A DNA stretch of 64,000 bases from an uncultured Prevotellaceae bacterium (GCA_947169265.1 CAMVPC010000018.1:1-64000); one strand, 5' to 3'. Positions 17,676 through 28,216 are shown, numbered from the stretch's first letter. Program-made: numbers and translations. The notes: generated from the letters alone by a model not told the origin.

Positions 17676-17818
17676 GAAAAACTTCGCATTTCATTTTGTA
17701 TTGCGCTGAGTTTGCGTTAATGTTGCCTCTTTGAGGCGAAATTAGGCTTCACTTCGGCAATAAAAATGAAAAACTTCGCATTTCATTTTGTATTGCGCTC
17801 AGTTTGCACTAATTTTGC
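17676..17818 (+). repeat. Promoter-bearing palindromic repeat array R1 (two units) before hydB
   Basis: The 333-base gap 17604-17936 holds no gene. GAAAAACTTCGCATTTCATT and the following 12 bases occur identically at 17676-17707 and 17768-17799, 92 bases apart. Unit 1 lacks the left flank and has a degraded -7 box (TAATGTTG). Unit 2 is complete: left flank ATTAGGCTTCACTTCGGC (17741-17758), palindrome 17757-17796 with arms AAAATGAAA and TTTCATTTT, and right flank with a consensus promoter. The same family occurs at 28.1, 57.6 and 63.7 kb. Confidence 0.85.
17787..17817 (+). promoter_or_regulatory. Promoter of hydBAC, inside repeat R1
   Basis: TTTG (17787-17790), 19 bases, TAATTTTG (17810-17817). 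The -33 box lies in the right arm of the palindrome. The predicted leader to the hydB GTG at 17937 is about 115 bases. Confidence 0.75.
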
Positions 17819-17936
17819 AACTTGAAACCGCACGAGGGCAGGCAGAGCTGTCCTTGGGGCGGTTGAAGGCTTGACGCGAACAAAAGAATCACTAATAATA
17901 ATTCATCCTTAAAAACCCTAAGTATTATTTTGCCCA

Positions 17937-19844
<1,908 letters not shown>

Positions 19845-19867
19845 CCCCCCCCAGCAGCTTATTCATC

Positions 19868-21634
19868 ATGGAAGAAAAATTGATAAAACTTACTATAGAT
19901 AATCACGAGGTGGAAGTGCCCCAGGGTACTACGCTTCTTGAGGCCGGCAAGAGAGTCGGCATCGACATTCCCACTTTGTGCCACATCGACCTCAAGGGCA
20001 CTTGTGTGAAGAACAAACCGGCTTCGTGCCGCCTGTGTGTCGTCGAGGTGGAAGGACGCCGCAACCTGGCTCCCGCCTGTGCCACTAACTGCACGCCCGG
20101 CATGGTGGTCTACACCAACTCGGCGCGCGTGATTCGCGCACGCAAAACGGTGGCCGAGCTCATCCTCTCGGACCACCCCAACGATTGCCTCACCTGCCCC
20201 AAGTGCAGCGACTGCGAGCTGCAACGACTGGTGATGCGCCTTAACATCCGTCACATGCCTTACAACGATGGCGAGAAGAGCCAGCGCAAAAACGAGGTGA
20301 CGGCCGCCATCACCCGCAACATGGAGAAGTGCATCTATTGCCGCCGTTGCGAGAGCGTGTGTAACGAGGTGCAAAGCGTGGGTGTCCTGGGTGCCGTGCG
20401 CCGCGGCTTCAATACGACCATCGCCCCCACGTTCGACCGCATGTTTGTCGACACCGACTGCACCTACTGCGGACAGTGCGTGGCCGTGTGCCCCGTGGGC
20501 GCGCTCACCGAGCGTGACTACACCGACCAGCTCATGGCCGACATCACCGACCCCGACAAGGTCGTCGTGGCCCAGCCCGCTCCCGCCGTGCGTTACGCCC
20601 TGGGCGAGGAATTCGGCATGAACAAGGGTGAAATTGTCACAGGCAAGCTGGCTACCGCCCTGCGCGACCTGGGATTTGACTATGTGTTTGACACCGACTT
20701 TGGCGCCGACCTCACCATCATGGAGGAGGGTGCCGAAATTCTTGACCGTCTCAAGAAATTCCTCGCCGGCGACAAGACAGTGAAACTCCCCATCATGACC
20801 TCGTGCTGCCCCGCCTGGGTGAACTTCTTTGAGCACAACTACCCCGACCTGCTCGACTATCCATCGAGCGCCAAGTCGCCCGCCCAAATGTTTGGCGCTA
20901 TCGCCAAGACTTACTGGGCCGAGAAGATGGGTATCCCGCGCGAAAAACTCGTCGTGGTGTCAATCATGCCCTGCTTGGCCAAGAAATATGAATGTGGACG
21001 CGAGGAATTCAAGGTCAACGGTAATCCCGACGTGGACTACAGCATCTCCACGCGCGAGTTGGCACGACTCATCAAGCGCGCCAACATCAACTTCGCGCAA
21101 CTCCCCGACAGCGACTTCGACAGCCCCCTCGGCGAATCGACCGGCGCCGCCGCCATCTTTGGCGTCACCGGTGGCGTAATGGAGGCCGCGCTGCGCACCG
21201 TCTATGAGGTGTACACCGGCAAGACGTTGCCTCACATCGACTTGAAGGAAGTGCGTGGTTTTGACGGCATCCGTGAGGCCACGATTGACTTGAACGGATT
21301 TGAATTGAAGGTTTGTGTGGCCCACACGCTGAGCAATGCGCGCATCATCATGGACAAGCTGCGCGCCGGCGAGCTCGACTACCACGTGGTCGAGGTGATG
21401 GCATGCCCCGGCGGCTGCATCGGCGGCGCCGGACAGCCCTATCACCATGGCAATTTCGAGGTGCTCAAGGCACGCTGCGAGGCGCTCTATGCCGAGGATA
21501 GCGGCAAGCCGCTACGCAAGAGCCACGAGAACCCCGACATCCAGAAGCTCTACAAGGAATTCCTTGGCGAGCCGCTGAGCGAGAAGTCACATCACTTGCT
21601 GCACACTCATTATTTTGACAAATCAATCAAGTAA
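19868..21634 (+). CDS. hydA: [FeFe]-hydrogenase catalytic subunit HydA
   Basis: A 588-residue catalytic subunit that reversibly reduces protons to H2. Start ATG at 19868 (MEEKLIKLTIDNHEVEVPQG), 23 bases after hydB. In order: [2Fe-2S] ferredoxin domain (about 1-78, ASCRLCVVEVEG), His/Cys [4Fe-4S] motif (HPNDCLTCPKCSDC), two [4Fe-4S] clusters (CIYCRRCESVC, CTYCGQCVAVCPVGA), and the H-cluster domain with L1 TSCCPAW (about 311), L2 SIMPCLAKKYECGREEF and L3 EVMACPGGCIGGAGQPY, then a small C-terminal domain. All H-cluster cysteines and the proton-relay cysteine of L1 are present. Partner of HydB and HydC. Confidence 0.95.
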   Translation: MEEKLIKLTIDNHEVEVPQGTTLLEAGKRVGIDIPTLCHIDLKGTCVKNKPASCRLCVVEVEGRRNLAPACATNCTPGMVVYTNSARVIRARKTVAELILSDHPNDCLTCPKCSDCELQRLVMRLNIRHMPYNDGEKSQRKNEVTAAITRNMEKCIYCRRCESVCNEVQSVGVLGAVRRGFNTTIAPTFDRMFVDTDCTYCGQCVAVCPVGALTERDYTDQLMADITDPDKVVVAQPAPAVRYALGEEFGMNKGEIVTGKLATALRDLGFDYVFDTDFGADLTIMEEGAEILDRLKKFLAGDKTVKLPIMTSCCPAWVNFFEHNYPDLLDYPSSAKSPAQMFGAIAKTYWAEKMGIPREKLVVVSIMPCLAKKYECGREEFKVNGNPDVDYSISTRELARLIKRANINFAQLPDSDFDSPLGESTGAAAIFGVTGGVMEAALRTVYEVYTGKTLPHIDLKEVRGFDGIREATIDLNGFELKVCVAHTLSNARIIMDKLRAGELDYHVVEVMACPGGCIGGAGQPYHHGNFEVLKARCEALYAEDSGKPLRKSHENPDIQKLYKEFLGEPLSEKSHHLLHTHYFDKSIK

Positions 21635-21658
21635 GAATTTGGCTAAATCCTATATATT

Positions 21659-22141
21659 ATGGCAAAAGAAATGAAACTGGCATGTAATGTCATTGAGCAG
21701 GTGGAGGCCATCTGCGATAAGCACGGCAATCGTCCGGGCGAACTTATCAACATCTTGCACGAGGCCCAGTCGCTCCACGGCTATCTGCCCGAAGAGATGC
21801 AGCGCATTATCGCCCGCAAGCTCAATATACCCGCCTCGAAGGTCTACGGCGTGGTCACGTTCTATTCGTTCTTCTCGATGACCCCCAAGGGCAAGCACCC
21901 CATTTCGGTGTGCCTGGGAACGGCCTGCTACGTGCGCGGCTCCGAGAAACTGCTCGAGGAAATCAAGCGCATCCTCAAGATTGACGTGGGCGAAACGACC
22001 CCCGACGGCAAGTTCTCGCTCGACTGCCTGCGCTGCGTGGGCGCCTGTGGACTGGCTCCCGTGGTGACCATCGGCGAGAAGGTGTACGGCCGCTTGCAGC
22101 CCAAGGACGTCCAGAAGATTCTCGAAGAGGTGGGCGACTGA
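21659..22141 (+). CDS. hydC: NuoE-like [2Fe-2S] subunit of the hydrogenase
   Basis: A 160-residue thioredoxin-fold [2Fe-2S] protein of the NuoE/HydC family, passing electrons between the flavin subunit HydB and HydA. Helical N-terminus GELINILHEAQSLHGYLPEEMQRIIARKL, then the cluster ligands in SVCLGTACYVRGSEKLLEEI and LDCLRCVGACGLAPVVTIGEKVYG, at canonical spacing. ATG at 21659, 24 bases after hydA. A strong terminator follows, closing the hydBAC operon. Confidence 0.95.
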   Translation: MAKEMKLACNVIEQVEAICDKHGNRPGELINILHEAQSLHGYLPEEMQRIIARKLNIPASKVYGVVTFYSFFSMTPKGKHPISVCLGTACYVRGSEKLLEEIKRILKIDVGETTPDGKFSLDCLRCVGACGLAPVVTIGEKVYGRLQPKDVQKILEEVGD

Positions 22142-22164
22142 TTCCACCATCTTCCCCCCGCGAT

Positions 22165-22206
22165 AAAAAAACGGTCATGCCGCATCGGCATGGCCGTTTT
22201 TTGCGA
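22165..22206 (+). terminator. Terminator of hydBAC
   Basis: An 11-bp stem ACGGTCATGCC / GGCATGGCCGT with one T-G pair is flanked by an A run and a T run (TTTTTT), so it can work in both directions. It separates hydC from the second hydrogenase gene. Confidence 0.85.
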
Positions 22207-22247
22207 TAAGCCGCGTGCTTCGTGCCCGAAATGTGGAAAAATATTCT

Positions 22248-22255
22248 TAAATTTG
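22248..22255 (+). promoter_or_regulatory. Candidate -7 box for the second hydrogenase gene
   Basis: TAAATTTG lies about 100 bases before the ATG at 22353. No exact -33 TTTG is seen. The leader contains a short inverted repeat (CGGCAA / TTGCCG). Confidence 0.5.
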
Positions 22256-22352
22256 TACTGAAAATCACGGCAAAATGTGTGCCGCCTTGCCGCGAAAGGC
22301 GCTATATTGCTGATTTTCATCTGTTTTTCGCAAACCAATAGAATTGAAGATT

Positions 22353-24149
22353 ATGCCCGAGAATGAAGCTCCCAACACCCTGCAGGCGGCTCCGGCCATC
22401 GAGCAAAACTATGGTCTGAAAGCCCACGACTATGTGCAAGTGCAGTGCTGCTCAGGAAAAAAATGCCGTAAAAACGACGCCGAGCGCATCATCAACCTGT
22501 TTAAAGTGATTTTACATGCCCATGGCATCGACGACATGGTGGACGTGGTGACCTCGGGGTGCTTTGGCTTTTGCGCCAAGGGACCCATTGTGCGCATCCT
22601 CCCCGATAATATCACTTACACCCATGTCAAGCTCCAGGACGTGAACGAGATTGTCGAGAAGCATGTGGTGCGCGGCGAGCTGGTCGACGAATTGAGGTAT
22701 GTCGAGGCGGCGGCTCATCACATCGAGCTGGAATCGCAGCACTGGAGCTCGTTCAAGCGGCCGGTATCGCTCGACTCGATGCTCAACAACTACATCTACG
22801 AGATTGGCGGCAAGCCTTTCTTGAATGTGCTCTCTTACGCCATCGATTCGGCGAAGTGCCGCGGTTGCACGGCCTGCAAGCGCAACTGCCCGGTCAATGC
22901 CATCAGCGGGGTCGTCAAGCAGCCTCACGTGATAAATCCTTACAAATGCACATGTTGCGGCAAGTGCAAGTCGAAGTGCAAGTTTGGCGCCATCGACGGC
23001 CCCATCGGGGTGCTTGACGAGCGCGACTCGGTGAACGATGTGATTGCCGACATTCAAAACACCGACAAGCTCGTCGTGGCGCAAACCGCCCCGGCGGTGC
23101 GTTTCGCGCTGGGGGAGGAGTTCGGGATGCCACCGGGAACCGTGGTCACAGGCAAGATGATAACGGCGTTGCGGCAATTAGGCTTCGACTTTGTGTTCGA
23201 CACCAACTTTGGCGCCGACTTCACCATCATCGAGGAGAGCGCCGAGCTCATCGACCGCCTCAAGCGCCATTTGGCGGGTGACCCCGACGTGAAGTTGCCC
23301 ATGACCACCTCGTGTTGCCCGGCGTGGGTCAATTTCTTCGAGAACGACTATCCCGACCTGCGGCAGTATCCTTCCACGTGCAAGTCGCCCGCGCAGATGT
23401 TCGGCACGCTGGCCAAGTCTTATTGGGCCGATAAAATAGGTATCCCCAGCGAGAATATCTCGGTGATTTCAATCATGCCTTGCGTGGCAAAGAAATATGA
23501 ATGTGCGCGCGACGAATTCATTTACGATGGTCTGCCCGATGTGGACTGCAGCATCACCACGCTCGAGCTGGCCGAGATGATAAGGAACCACGGCATTGAT
23601 TTCGCCAACCTGCCCGACGGGCGTTTTGACGACCCGCTGGGCAACGCCACCGGGGCCGGGACGATTTTCGGCACCACAGGCGGTGTCACCGAGGCCGTGT
23701 TGCGCACTGCCTACGAGCATTTCACCGGTAAACGGCTGCCGCGGCTCGAGTTTACCGAGGTGCGGGGTCTTGACGGCATACGCGAGGCCACGATCGACAT
23801 GGATGGCTTTGAGCTTAAGGTGTGTGTGGTGCACACGCTCAATAACGCGCGCGTGGTAATGGATAAGCTGCGTGCCGGCGAGCTCGATTACCATTTCATC
23901 GAGGTGATGTCGTGCCCGGGAGGGTGCGTTGGCGGCACGGGACAACCTTATCACGAGGGCGACATCGGCGTGATCGAGGCACGTCAGCGCGCCATGTATG
24001 CCACCGATGTCACCAAGATTGTGCGCAAGAGCCACGAAAGCGCGGCGGTGAAAAAAGTGTATGAGGAATACCTCGGCGAGCCGTTAGGGAAAAAAGCGCA
24101 CAAACTCCTCCACACCCACTTCCGCGACAAGTCGATTCTTTCCGATTGA
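22353..24149 (+). CDS. Second [FeFe]-hydrogenase: HydB-end/HydA fusion architecture
   Basis: A 598-residue protein started at ATG 22353 (MPENEAPN); the track's earlier start is a TTG. Residues 15-125 match the thioredoxin-like [2Fe-2S] domain of HydB (QCCSGKKCRKN, SGCFGFCAKGPIVRILPDN). Residues 150-215 match the HydB C-terminus with two [4Fe-4S] motifs (CRGCTACKRNCPVNAI, PHVINPYKCTCCGKCKSKC). Residues 225-598 are an H-cluster domain closely similar to neighbouring HydA (TSCCPAW, SIMPCVAKKYECARDEF, EVMSCPGGCVGGTGQPY). The HydB FMN/NAD domain and the HydA N-terminal clusters are absent, so it should take electrons from ferredoxin or a partner and not directly from NADH. It has its own promoter region after the hydC terminator. 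It may be a ferredoxin-dependent or sensory hydrogenase; the ligands for catalysis are intact. Confidence 0.88.
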   Translation: MPENEAPNTLQAAPAIEQNYGLKAHDYVQVQCCSGKKCRKNDAERIINLFKVILHAHGIDDMVDVVTSGCFGFCAKGPIVRILPDNITYTHVKLQDVNEIVEKHVVRGELVDELRYVEAAAHHIELESQHWSSFKRPVSLDSMLNNYIYEIGGKPFLNVLSYAIDSAKCRGCTACKRNCPVNAISGVVKQPHVINPYKCTCCGKCKSKCKFGAIDGPIGVLDERDSVNDVIADIQNTDKLVVAQTAPAVRFALGEEFGMPPGTVVTGKMITALRQLGFDFVFDTNFGADFTIIEESAELIDRLKRHLAGDPDVKLPMTTSCCPAWVNFFENDYPDLRQYPSTCKSPAQMFGTLAKSYWADKIGIPSENISVISIMPCVAKKYECARDEFIYDGLPDVDCSITTLELAEMIRNHGIDFANLPDGRFDDPLGNATGAGTIFGTTGGVTEAVLRTAYEHFTGKRLPRLEFTEVRGLDGIREATIDMDGFELKVCVVHTLNNARVVMDKLRAGELDYHFIEVMSCPGGCVGGTGQPYHEGDIGVIEARQRAMYATDVTKIVRKSHESAAVKKVYEEYLGEPLGKKAHKLLHTHFRDKSILSD

Positions 24150-24154
24150 AAAAA

Positions 24155-24180
24155 CGAAGTAACCGATAGCGGTTACTTCG
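24155..24180. terminator. Bidirectional terminator between the hydrogenase and maturase genes
   Basis: A perfect 10-bp stem CGAAGTAACC / GGTTACTTCG with loop GATAGC lies between convergent genes. On the minus strand it is followed by TTTTTT, a strong terminator for hydF; on the plus strand the tail is weaker. Confidence 0.85.
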
Positions 24181-24188
24181 CTTATAAT

Positions 24189-25376
24189 TTACGGCAGGGC
24201 CACCTTGTCGAGGATGCCTTGCAGATGGGCTATCGCCAGGCCATAGTTGGTGATGGGCACGCCTTGCTCGCGGGCGCGCCTTATGCGCGAGAGCATGAGC
24301 TTGCGGTTGAACATGCACGCGCCGCAGTGGATGATGAGGTCATATCGCGAGAGGTCGGCAGGGTAGTCCTTGCCGGCGTGCACGTGGAACTGCACGGTGT
24401 CGCCGAAGCGCCGCTTGATGAGGCGCGGAATTTTCACGCGTCCTATGTCTTCGCTCATGGGAGCGTGGGTGCAGGCCTCGGCGATGAGCACGCGCGAGTG
24501 AGGTGTGAGCCGGTCGATGGCGCGTGCGCCTTCCACCATCACGTCGATGTGGCCTTTGCTCGCCGCCATGAGCACCGAGAACGAAGTGAGGCGTGTGCCG
24601 GCGGGCGTCAGCTCCTGCACCTGCTTGAACACTTGCGAGTCGGTGATGAGCAGGGTGGGGGACTCGCGCAGCGACGCCAGGCTGCCCTCAAGCGAGGCTG
24701 TGTCGCAGCACATCACGCGGCAGTGCTTGTCGAGCAGGTCGCGAAGCGTCTGCACTTGTGGCAGGATGAGCCGTCCGCGGGGAGCCTGCGGGTCTTGCGG
24801 CATGACGAGCACCACCAGGTCGCCCTCGCCGGCGAGGCTGCCGGTGAGGCTGGCGTGCTCATCGTCGCCGGCGGCGCGCGCCAGGGCGTGGCGCACATCG
24901 TCGAGGCCCGTCGCCGCGGTGGCGCTCACGGCCACCGGTGTCATGCCCAGGGCGCGTGCCGCCCGTTGCGCCTCGTGGTCCACATCATCGAGCCGGTCCA
25001 CCTTGTTGAGCACGAGCACAGTGGGTATCTCCAGATTTCGCAACAACTCGAGCCACGTTTTTTCGAGGTCGAGATTGGCGGTTTGGTCGATGACCATGAG
25101 CGCCATGTCGGCCTGCTCGACGACGTCGCGCGTGCGCGCGTTGCGCAGTTGCCCCACAGGCCCCTCATCGTCGAAGCCCGCCGTGTCGATAAACAGGCAG
25201 GGCCCCAACGGATGCAGTTCCATGGCGCGGTTCACGGGGTCGGTGGTGGTGCCGGCCTGGGACGACACAATGGCGGCGCGCTGCCCGGTGATGGCGTTGA
25301 GCAGCGACGACTTGCCGGCGTTGCGGCGCCCGAAGATGGCGATGTGGCGCCTTATCGATTGCGGTGCGGTGTTCAT
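24189..25376 (-). CDS. hydF: [FeFe]-hydrogenase maturation GTPase HydF
   Basis: A 395-residue HydF, the GTPase scaffold that receives the 2Fe subcluster and delivers it to apo-HydA. Start MNTAPQSIRRHIAIFGRRNAGKSSLLNAI, 15 codons inside the track ORF, placing the P-loop (GRRNAGKSS) at the usual position. Other G motifs: DTAGFDDEG and LNKVDRLD. The C-terminal metal-binding region has EACTHAPMSEDIGRVKIPRLI and IIHCGACMFNRKLMLSRI, matching the family's cluster ligands. It follows hydG with a 4-base gap, so hydE-hydG-hydF form one operon. Confidence 0.95.
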   Translation of the reverse strand: MNTAPQSIRRHIAIFGRRNAGKSSLLNAITGQRAAIVSSQAGTTTDPVNRAMELHPLGPCLFIDTAGFDDEGPVGQLRNARTRDVVEQADMALMVIDQTANLDLEKTWLELLRNLEIPTVLVLNKVDRLDDVDHEAQRAARALGMTPVAVSATAATGLDDVRHALARAAGDDEHASLTGSLAGEGDLVVLVMPQDPQAPRGRLILPQVQTLRDLLDKHCRVMCCDTASLEGSLASLRESPTLLITDSQVFKQVQELTPAGTRLTSFSVLMAASKGHIDVMVEGARAIDRLTPHSRVLIAEACTHAPMSEDIGRVKIPRLIKRRFGDTVQFHVHAGKDYPADLSRYDLIIHCGACMFNRKLMLSRIRRAREQGVPITNYGLAIAHLQGILDKVALP

Positions 25377-25380
25377 CGCT

Positions 25381-26796
25381 TTAGAAACGGAAGTCGCGCG
25401 CGCCTTTCTCAATGTCGACAACGCGGTGGCGGGCCAGACTGCGGATGCGCTCGTTGGGCAACCGCTCGAGCTCGCGGCGGATGAGCGCCTCGCCTTTCTC
25501 GCGCGTCAACGGGCTGGCGTAGTCTTCGAGATATTCTTTGAGGGTGATGATGGCGTTGGGCGTGCAGCAGTGGCTTATCTTGCCTTGCTTGACGAGACGC
25601 ATGAAGCGGTCGCCGGTGCGCCCCTCGCGGTAGCAGGCCGTGCAGAAGCTGGGCAGGTAGTCGATGTCGAGCAGCCAGGCTATCACCTCGTCGAGGGTGC
25701 GCTGGTCGCTCACGTCGAATTGCGCCGTGTCGTCGTGGCGCTCAACGGTGGTGTAGCCGCCCACACTGGTGCGTGAGCCGCCGCTAATTTGCGAGATACC
25801 CAGGTCGAGGACTTTCTCGCGCACCTTTTGCGACTCACGGGTGGAGATTATCATGCCGGTATAGGGCGCGGCAAGGCGGATGATGGCCACAATCTTGCAG
25901 AAGATGTCGTCGGGCAACACGTCGGGGAACTCGTCGAGCGAGATGTCGTCGGCGGGGCAGATGCGCGGCACGCTTATCGTGTGCGGCCCCACGCCCATGC
26001 GGGCCTCGAGGTGCTCGGCGTGCATGAGCAGGCCCACAAGGTCGTAGCGGTAGGTCGTCAGTCCGTAGAGCACGCCTATGCCCACGTCGTCCACGCCGCC
26101 TTCCATGGCACGGTCCATGGCCTCGGTGTGGTAGGCATAGTCGCTCTTGGGGCCGGTGGGGTGCAGCCGCTCGTAGTTCTCTTTGTTATAGGTCTCCTGG
26201 AACAGGATGTAGGTGCCTATGCCGGCCGCTTTGAGCTTGGCGTAGTTCTCGACGGTGGTAGCGGCGATGTTCACGTTGACGCGCCTGATGGCGCCGTTGC
26301 CCACCTTGGTGTCGTAGATGGTCTTGATCGACTCGAGAATGTACTCGATGGGGTTGAGCACGGGGTGCTCGCCGGCCTCGAGAGCCAACCGCTTGTGGCC
26401 CATCTGCTCCAGGGCAATCACTTCCCGGCGGATTTCGTCTTGGGTGAGTTTCTTGCGGGGGATGGTGTGGTTCTTGCCGTGGTAGGGGCAATACACACAG
26501 CCGTTTATGCAGTAGTTCGATAGGTAAAGTGGGGCGAAGAGCACGATGCGGTTGCCATAGAGCTTTTGCTTCACCTCGCGGGCCAGGTTCTCGAAGCGTT
26601 CCACCAGGTCGGGCTGGTCACACTCGAGCAACACGGCGGCCTCGCGGTGAGTGAGACCCTTGCAGGTGGCTGCCTTGTTGATGATTTCTTCTATTAAAGG
26701 GCGGTTGCCGCGGTTGCGGGCCGCGTAGTCAAGCGTCTCGAGAATTTCGTCGTGGTCGATGAATTCTTCGGCGTGAGCTGATTTTGGGTTATACAT
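25381..26796 (-). CDS. hydG: Radical SAM tyrosine lyase HydG
   Basis: A 471-residue HydG that cleaves tyrosine to p-cresol, CO and cyanide to supply Fe(CO)(CN) units for the H-cluster. Start MYNPKSAHAEEFIDHDEIL (ATG at 26796), not the longer ORF. The radical SAM motif is CINGCVYCPYHG (CX3CX2C). Family blocks include IPRKKLTQDEI, LALEAGEHPVLNP, LFQETYNKENYERLHP, GPHTISVPRICPADD and SQISGGSRTSVGGY. The auxiliary-cluster cysteines are in the C-terminal FCTACYREGRTGDRFM and HCCTPNAIITL. Middle gene of the hydEGF operon. Confidence 0.97.
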   Translation of the reverse strand: MYNPKSAHAEEFIDHDEILETLDYAARNRGNRPLIEEIINKAATCKGLTHREAAVLLECDQPDLVERFENLAREVKQKLYGNRIVLFAPLYLSNYCINGCVYCPYHGKNHTIPRKKLTQDEIRREVIALEQMGHKRLALEAGEHPVLNPIEYILESIKTIYDTKVGNGAIRRVNVNIAATTVENYAKLKAAGIGTYILFQETYNKENYERLHPTGPKSDYAYHTEAMDRAMEGGVDDVGIGVLYGLTTYRYDLVGLLMHAEHLEARMGVGPHTISVPRICPADDISLDEFPDVLPDDIFCKIVAIIRLAAPYTGMIISTRESQKVREKVLDLGISQISGGSRTSVGGYTTVERHDDTAQFDVSDQRTLDEVIAWLLDIDYLPSFCTACYREGRTGDRFMRLVKQGKISHCCTPNAIITLKEYLEDYASPLTREKGEALIRRELERLPNERIRSLARHRVVDIEKGARDFRF

Positions 26797-26812
26797 ATTA
26801 AAAAGTTGATGA

Positions 26813-27859
26813 TTATAAGGTTTTAGTTGATTCTCGGTAATCGCCGCGACCCCAGTCGATGTGGTAGCCGATGCCGGCAAGTTGCGCCTCGAGCCGGGCG
26901 AGGCCCTCGGCGGGGTCGGTGGCGCTCTTGCCGTCGTAGAGCGTGTAGAGGCCGCGCTCGCCGGCAGGCGTGAGGTTGGGCATCACTACGTTCGCGCCGG
27001 CGTGGATGCCCATCACACGCCCCTCGGGGTCCAGCGTGTTGAGCGCCGTGGTGCTGGGAATGAGAGCGTGAGGGAACATCAGGCGGAAGATGGAGTAGAG
27101 CCGTGTGGTGACGTCGGCGCTGCCGGCGGGGTACTTTCCCAGCGGTGTTTCGGCTTGCGGGATAAACGGCCCCAGGCCTATCATCTGCGGCTCGAAGCGC
27201 TCGATGAACTTGATGTCGGCCACCAGGTGGGCGACGGTCTGTCCCGGACTGCCCACCATGATACCGGTGCCCGTCTGGAAACCGAGGTCACGCAAGTCGT
27301 TGAGGCACCGTAGCCGGTTGTCGAGCGACATCCCGGACGGGTGCAGCAGGGCGTAATGAGCCGGCGTGACGGTCTCGTGACGCAGCAGGTAACGGTCGGC
27401 GCCCGCACGGCGGAACAGCTCGTAATCCTTTCGCTCCCATTCGCCCAGCGACAGGGTGATGGCGCAATCGCTCCAGCTGGCCCTGATGTCGGCCACCAAT
27501 CCAGCTATCCACGAGGCTTTTTCCCGAGGCAACTCCCCACCTTGCAGCACGAAGGTTCGGAACCCCAGTTCATAGCCGGCCTGACAGCTCTGCATCACTT
27601 GTTCGTGGGTGAGGATATAACGCGGCAAGGCCGTGTTGCTGCGCCTTATGCCGCAATAGTAACAGTCGTTGCGGCACACGTTGGTTAGCTCGATGAGCCC
27701 CCTCACGAAGATACCGTGCCCGAAAACGCTTGTAGCCACGCGCCGCGCCTCGTGGTGCAGGTGGGCCACGAGCTGTGCGTCATCGCTCGTGAGCAACGCT
27801 TCGTAGCCCTCATCACTCAGATGATGGCTGTCGCGCAATGTGTCAACAAGATGTTTCAT
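26813..27859 (-). CDS. hydE: Radical SAM maturase HydE
   Basis: A 348-residue HydE, the radical SAM enzyme that processes the HydG-derived iron synthon toward the diiron site. Start MKHLVDTLRDSHHLSDEGY (27859), after removing 22 upstream codons of the ORF. The cluster motif is CRNDCYYCGIRRSN. Other family blocks are ELTNVCRNDCYYC, FVLQGGE, HETVTPAHYALLHPSG, GTGIMVGSPGQT and GPFIPQAETPLG. First gene of hydEGF, 16 bases before hydG. A TAATTTTG box lies about 25 bases upstream. Confidence 0.95.
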   Translation of the reverse strand: MKHLVDTLRDSHHLSDEGYEALLTSDDAQLVAHLHHEARRVATSVFGHGIFVRGLIELTNVCRNDCYYCGIRRSNTALPRYILTHEQVMQSCQAGYELGFRTFVLQGGELPREKASWIAGLVADIRASWSDCAITLSLGEWERKDYELFRRAGADRYLLRHETVTPAHYALLHPSGMSLDNRLRCLNDLRDLGFQTGTGIMVGSPGQTVAHLVADIKFIERFEPQMIGLGPFIPQAETPLGKYPAGSADVTTRLYSIFRLMFPHALIPSTTALNTLDPEGRVMGIHAGANVVMPNLTPAGERGLYTLYDGKSATDPAEGLARLEAQLAGIGYHIDWGRGDYRESTKTL

Positions 27860-27883
27860 ATAATGGCTGTCCACAAAATCTTG

Positions 27884-27891
27884 CAAAATTA
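27884..27891 (-). promoter_or_regulatory. Candidate -7 box of hydEGF
   Basis: TAATTTTG on the minus strand, about 25 bases before the hydE ATG. An exact -33 TTTG is missing at the expected distance. Confidence 0.5.
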
Positions 27892-27960
27892 CAAAAACCC
27901 CACCACAGCCACAAGCCAATATCAAAAAATGAAAAAATATTTTGCCAAATGAAAATAAAG

Positions 27961-27983
27961 ATTGGTGGTTATATGACCAATCT
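27961..27983. other. Short hairpin in the hydE-panB gap
   Basis: GATTGGT / ACCAATC, 7-bp stem with a 9-base loop, without a T tract on either side. In the 443-base gap 27860-28302 it is the only structure I see before the repeat array starting near 28060; no gene is supported there. Confidence 0.35.
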
Positions 27984-28135
27984 TGAACGTAACCTATTGC
28001 GAATTCGTTGCGCTTTTAAGGGGTAAGGTTATCCTTTGTCATCTTGTTCAAGACTCATCAGCTCTCAACTTGCGCTTATTATAGATAAATTAGGCGACGT
28101 TTCGGCAATGCAAAACGAAAAAAAACGTTTTTCGT

Positions 28136-28166
28136 TTTGCATTGCTATCAACTTGCACTAATTTTG
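28136..28166 (+). promoter_or_regulatory. Distal panB promoter in repeat unit R2a
   Basis: TTTG (28136-28139), 19 bases, TAATTTTG (28159-28166). The -33 box lies in the right palindrome arm. Confidence 0.7.
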
Positions 28167-28216
28167 CGTGTAAAATCGCGAAATTAGGCGGCACTTCGGC
28201 AAAAACCAAAGTAAAC

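Noticed and set aside
24219-25484. Two long plus-strand frames (421 and 423 residues) across hydF
   Set aside because: Mirror frames of hydF and hydG, which carry clear GTPase and radical SAM motifs; the antisense translations have no family features.
27838-28026. Small ORF in the hydE-panB gap
   Set aside because: It runs from the 5-prime end of hydE through the AT-rich gap; composition and position give no support for a protein.
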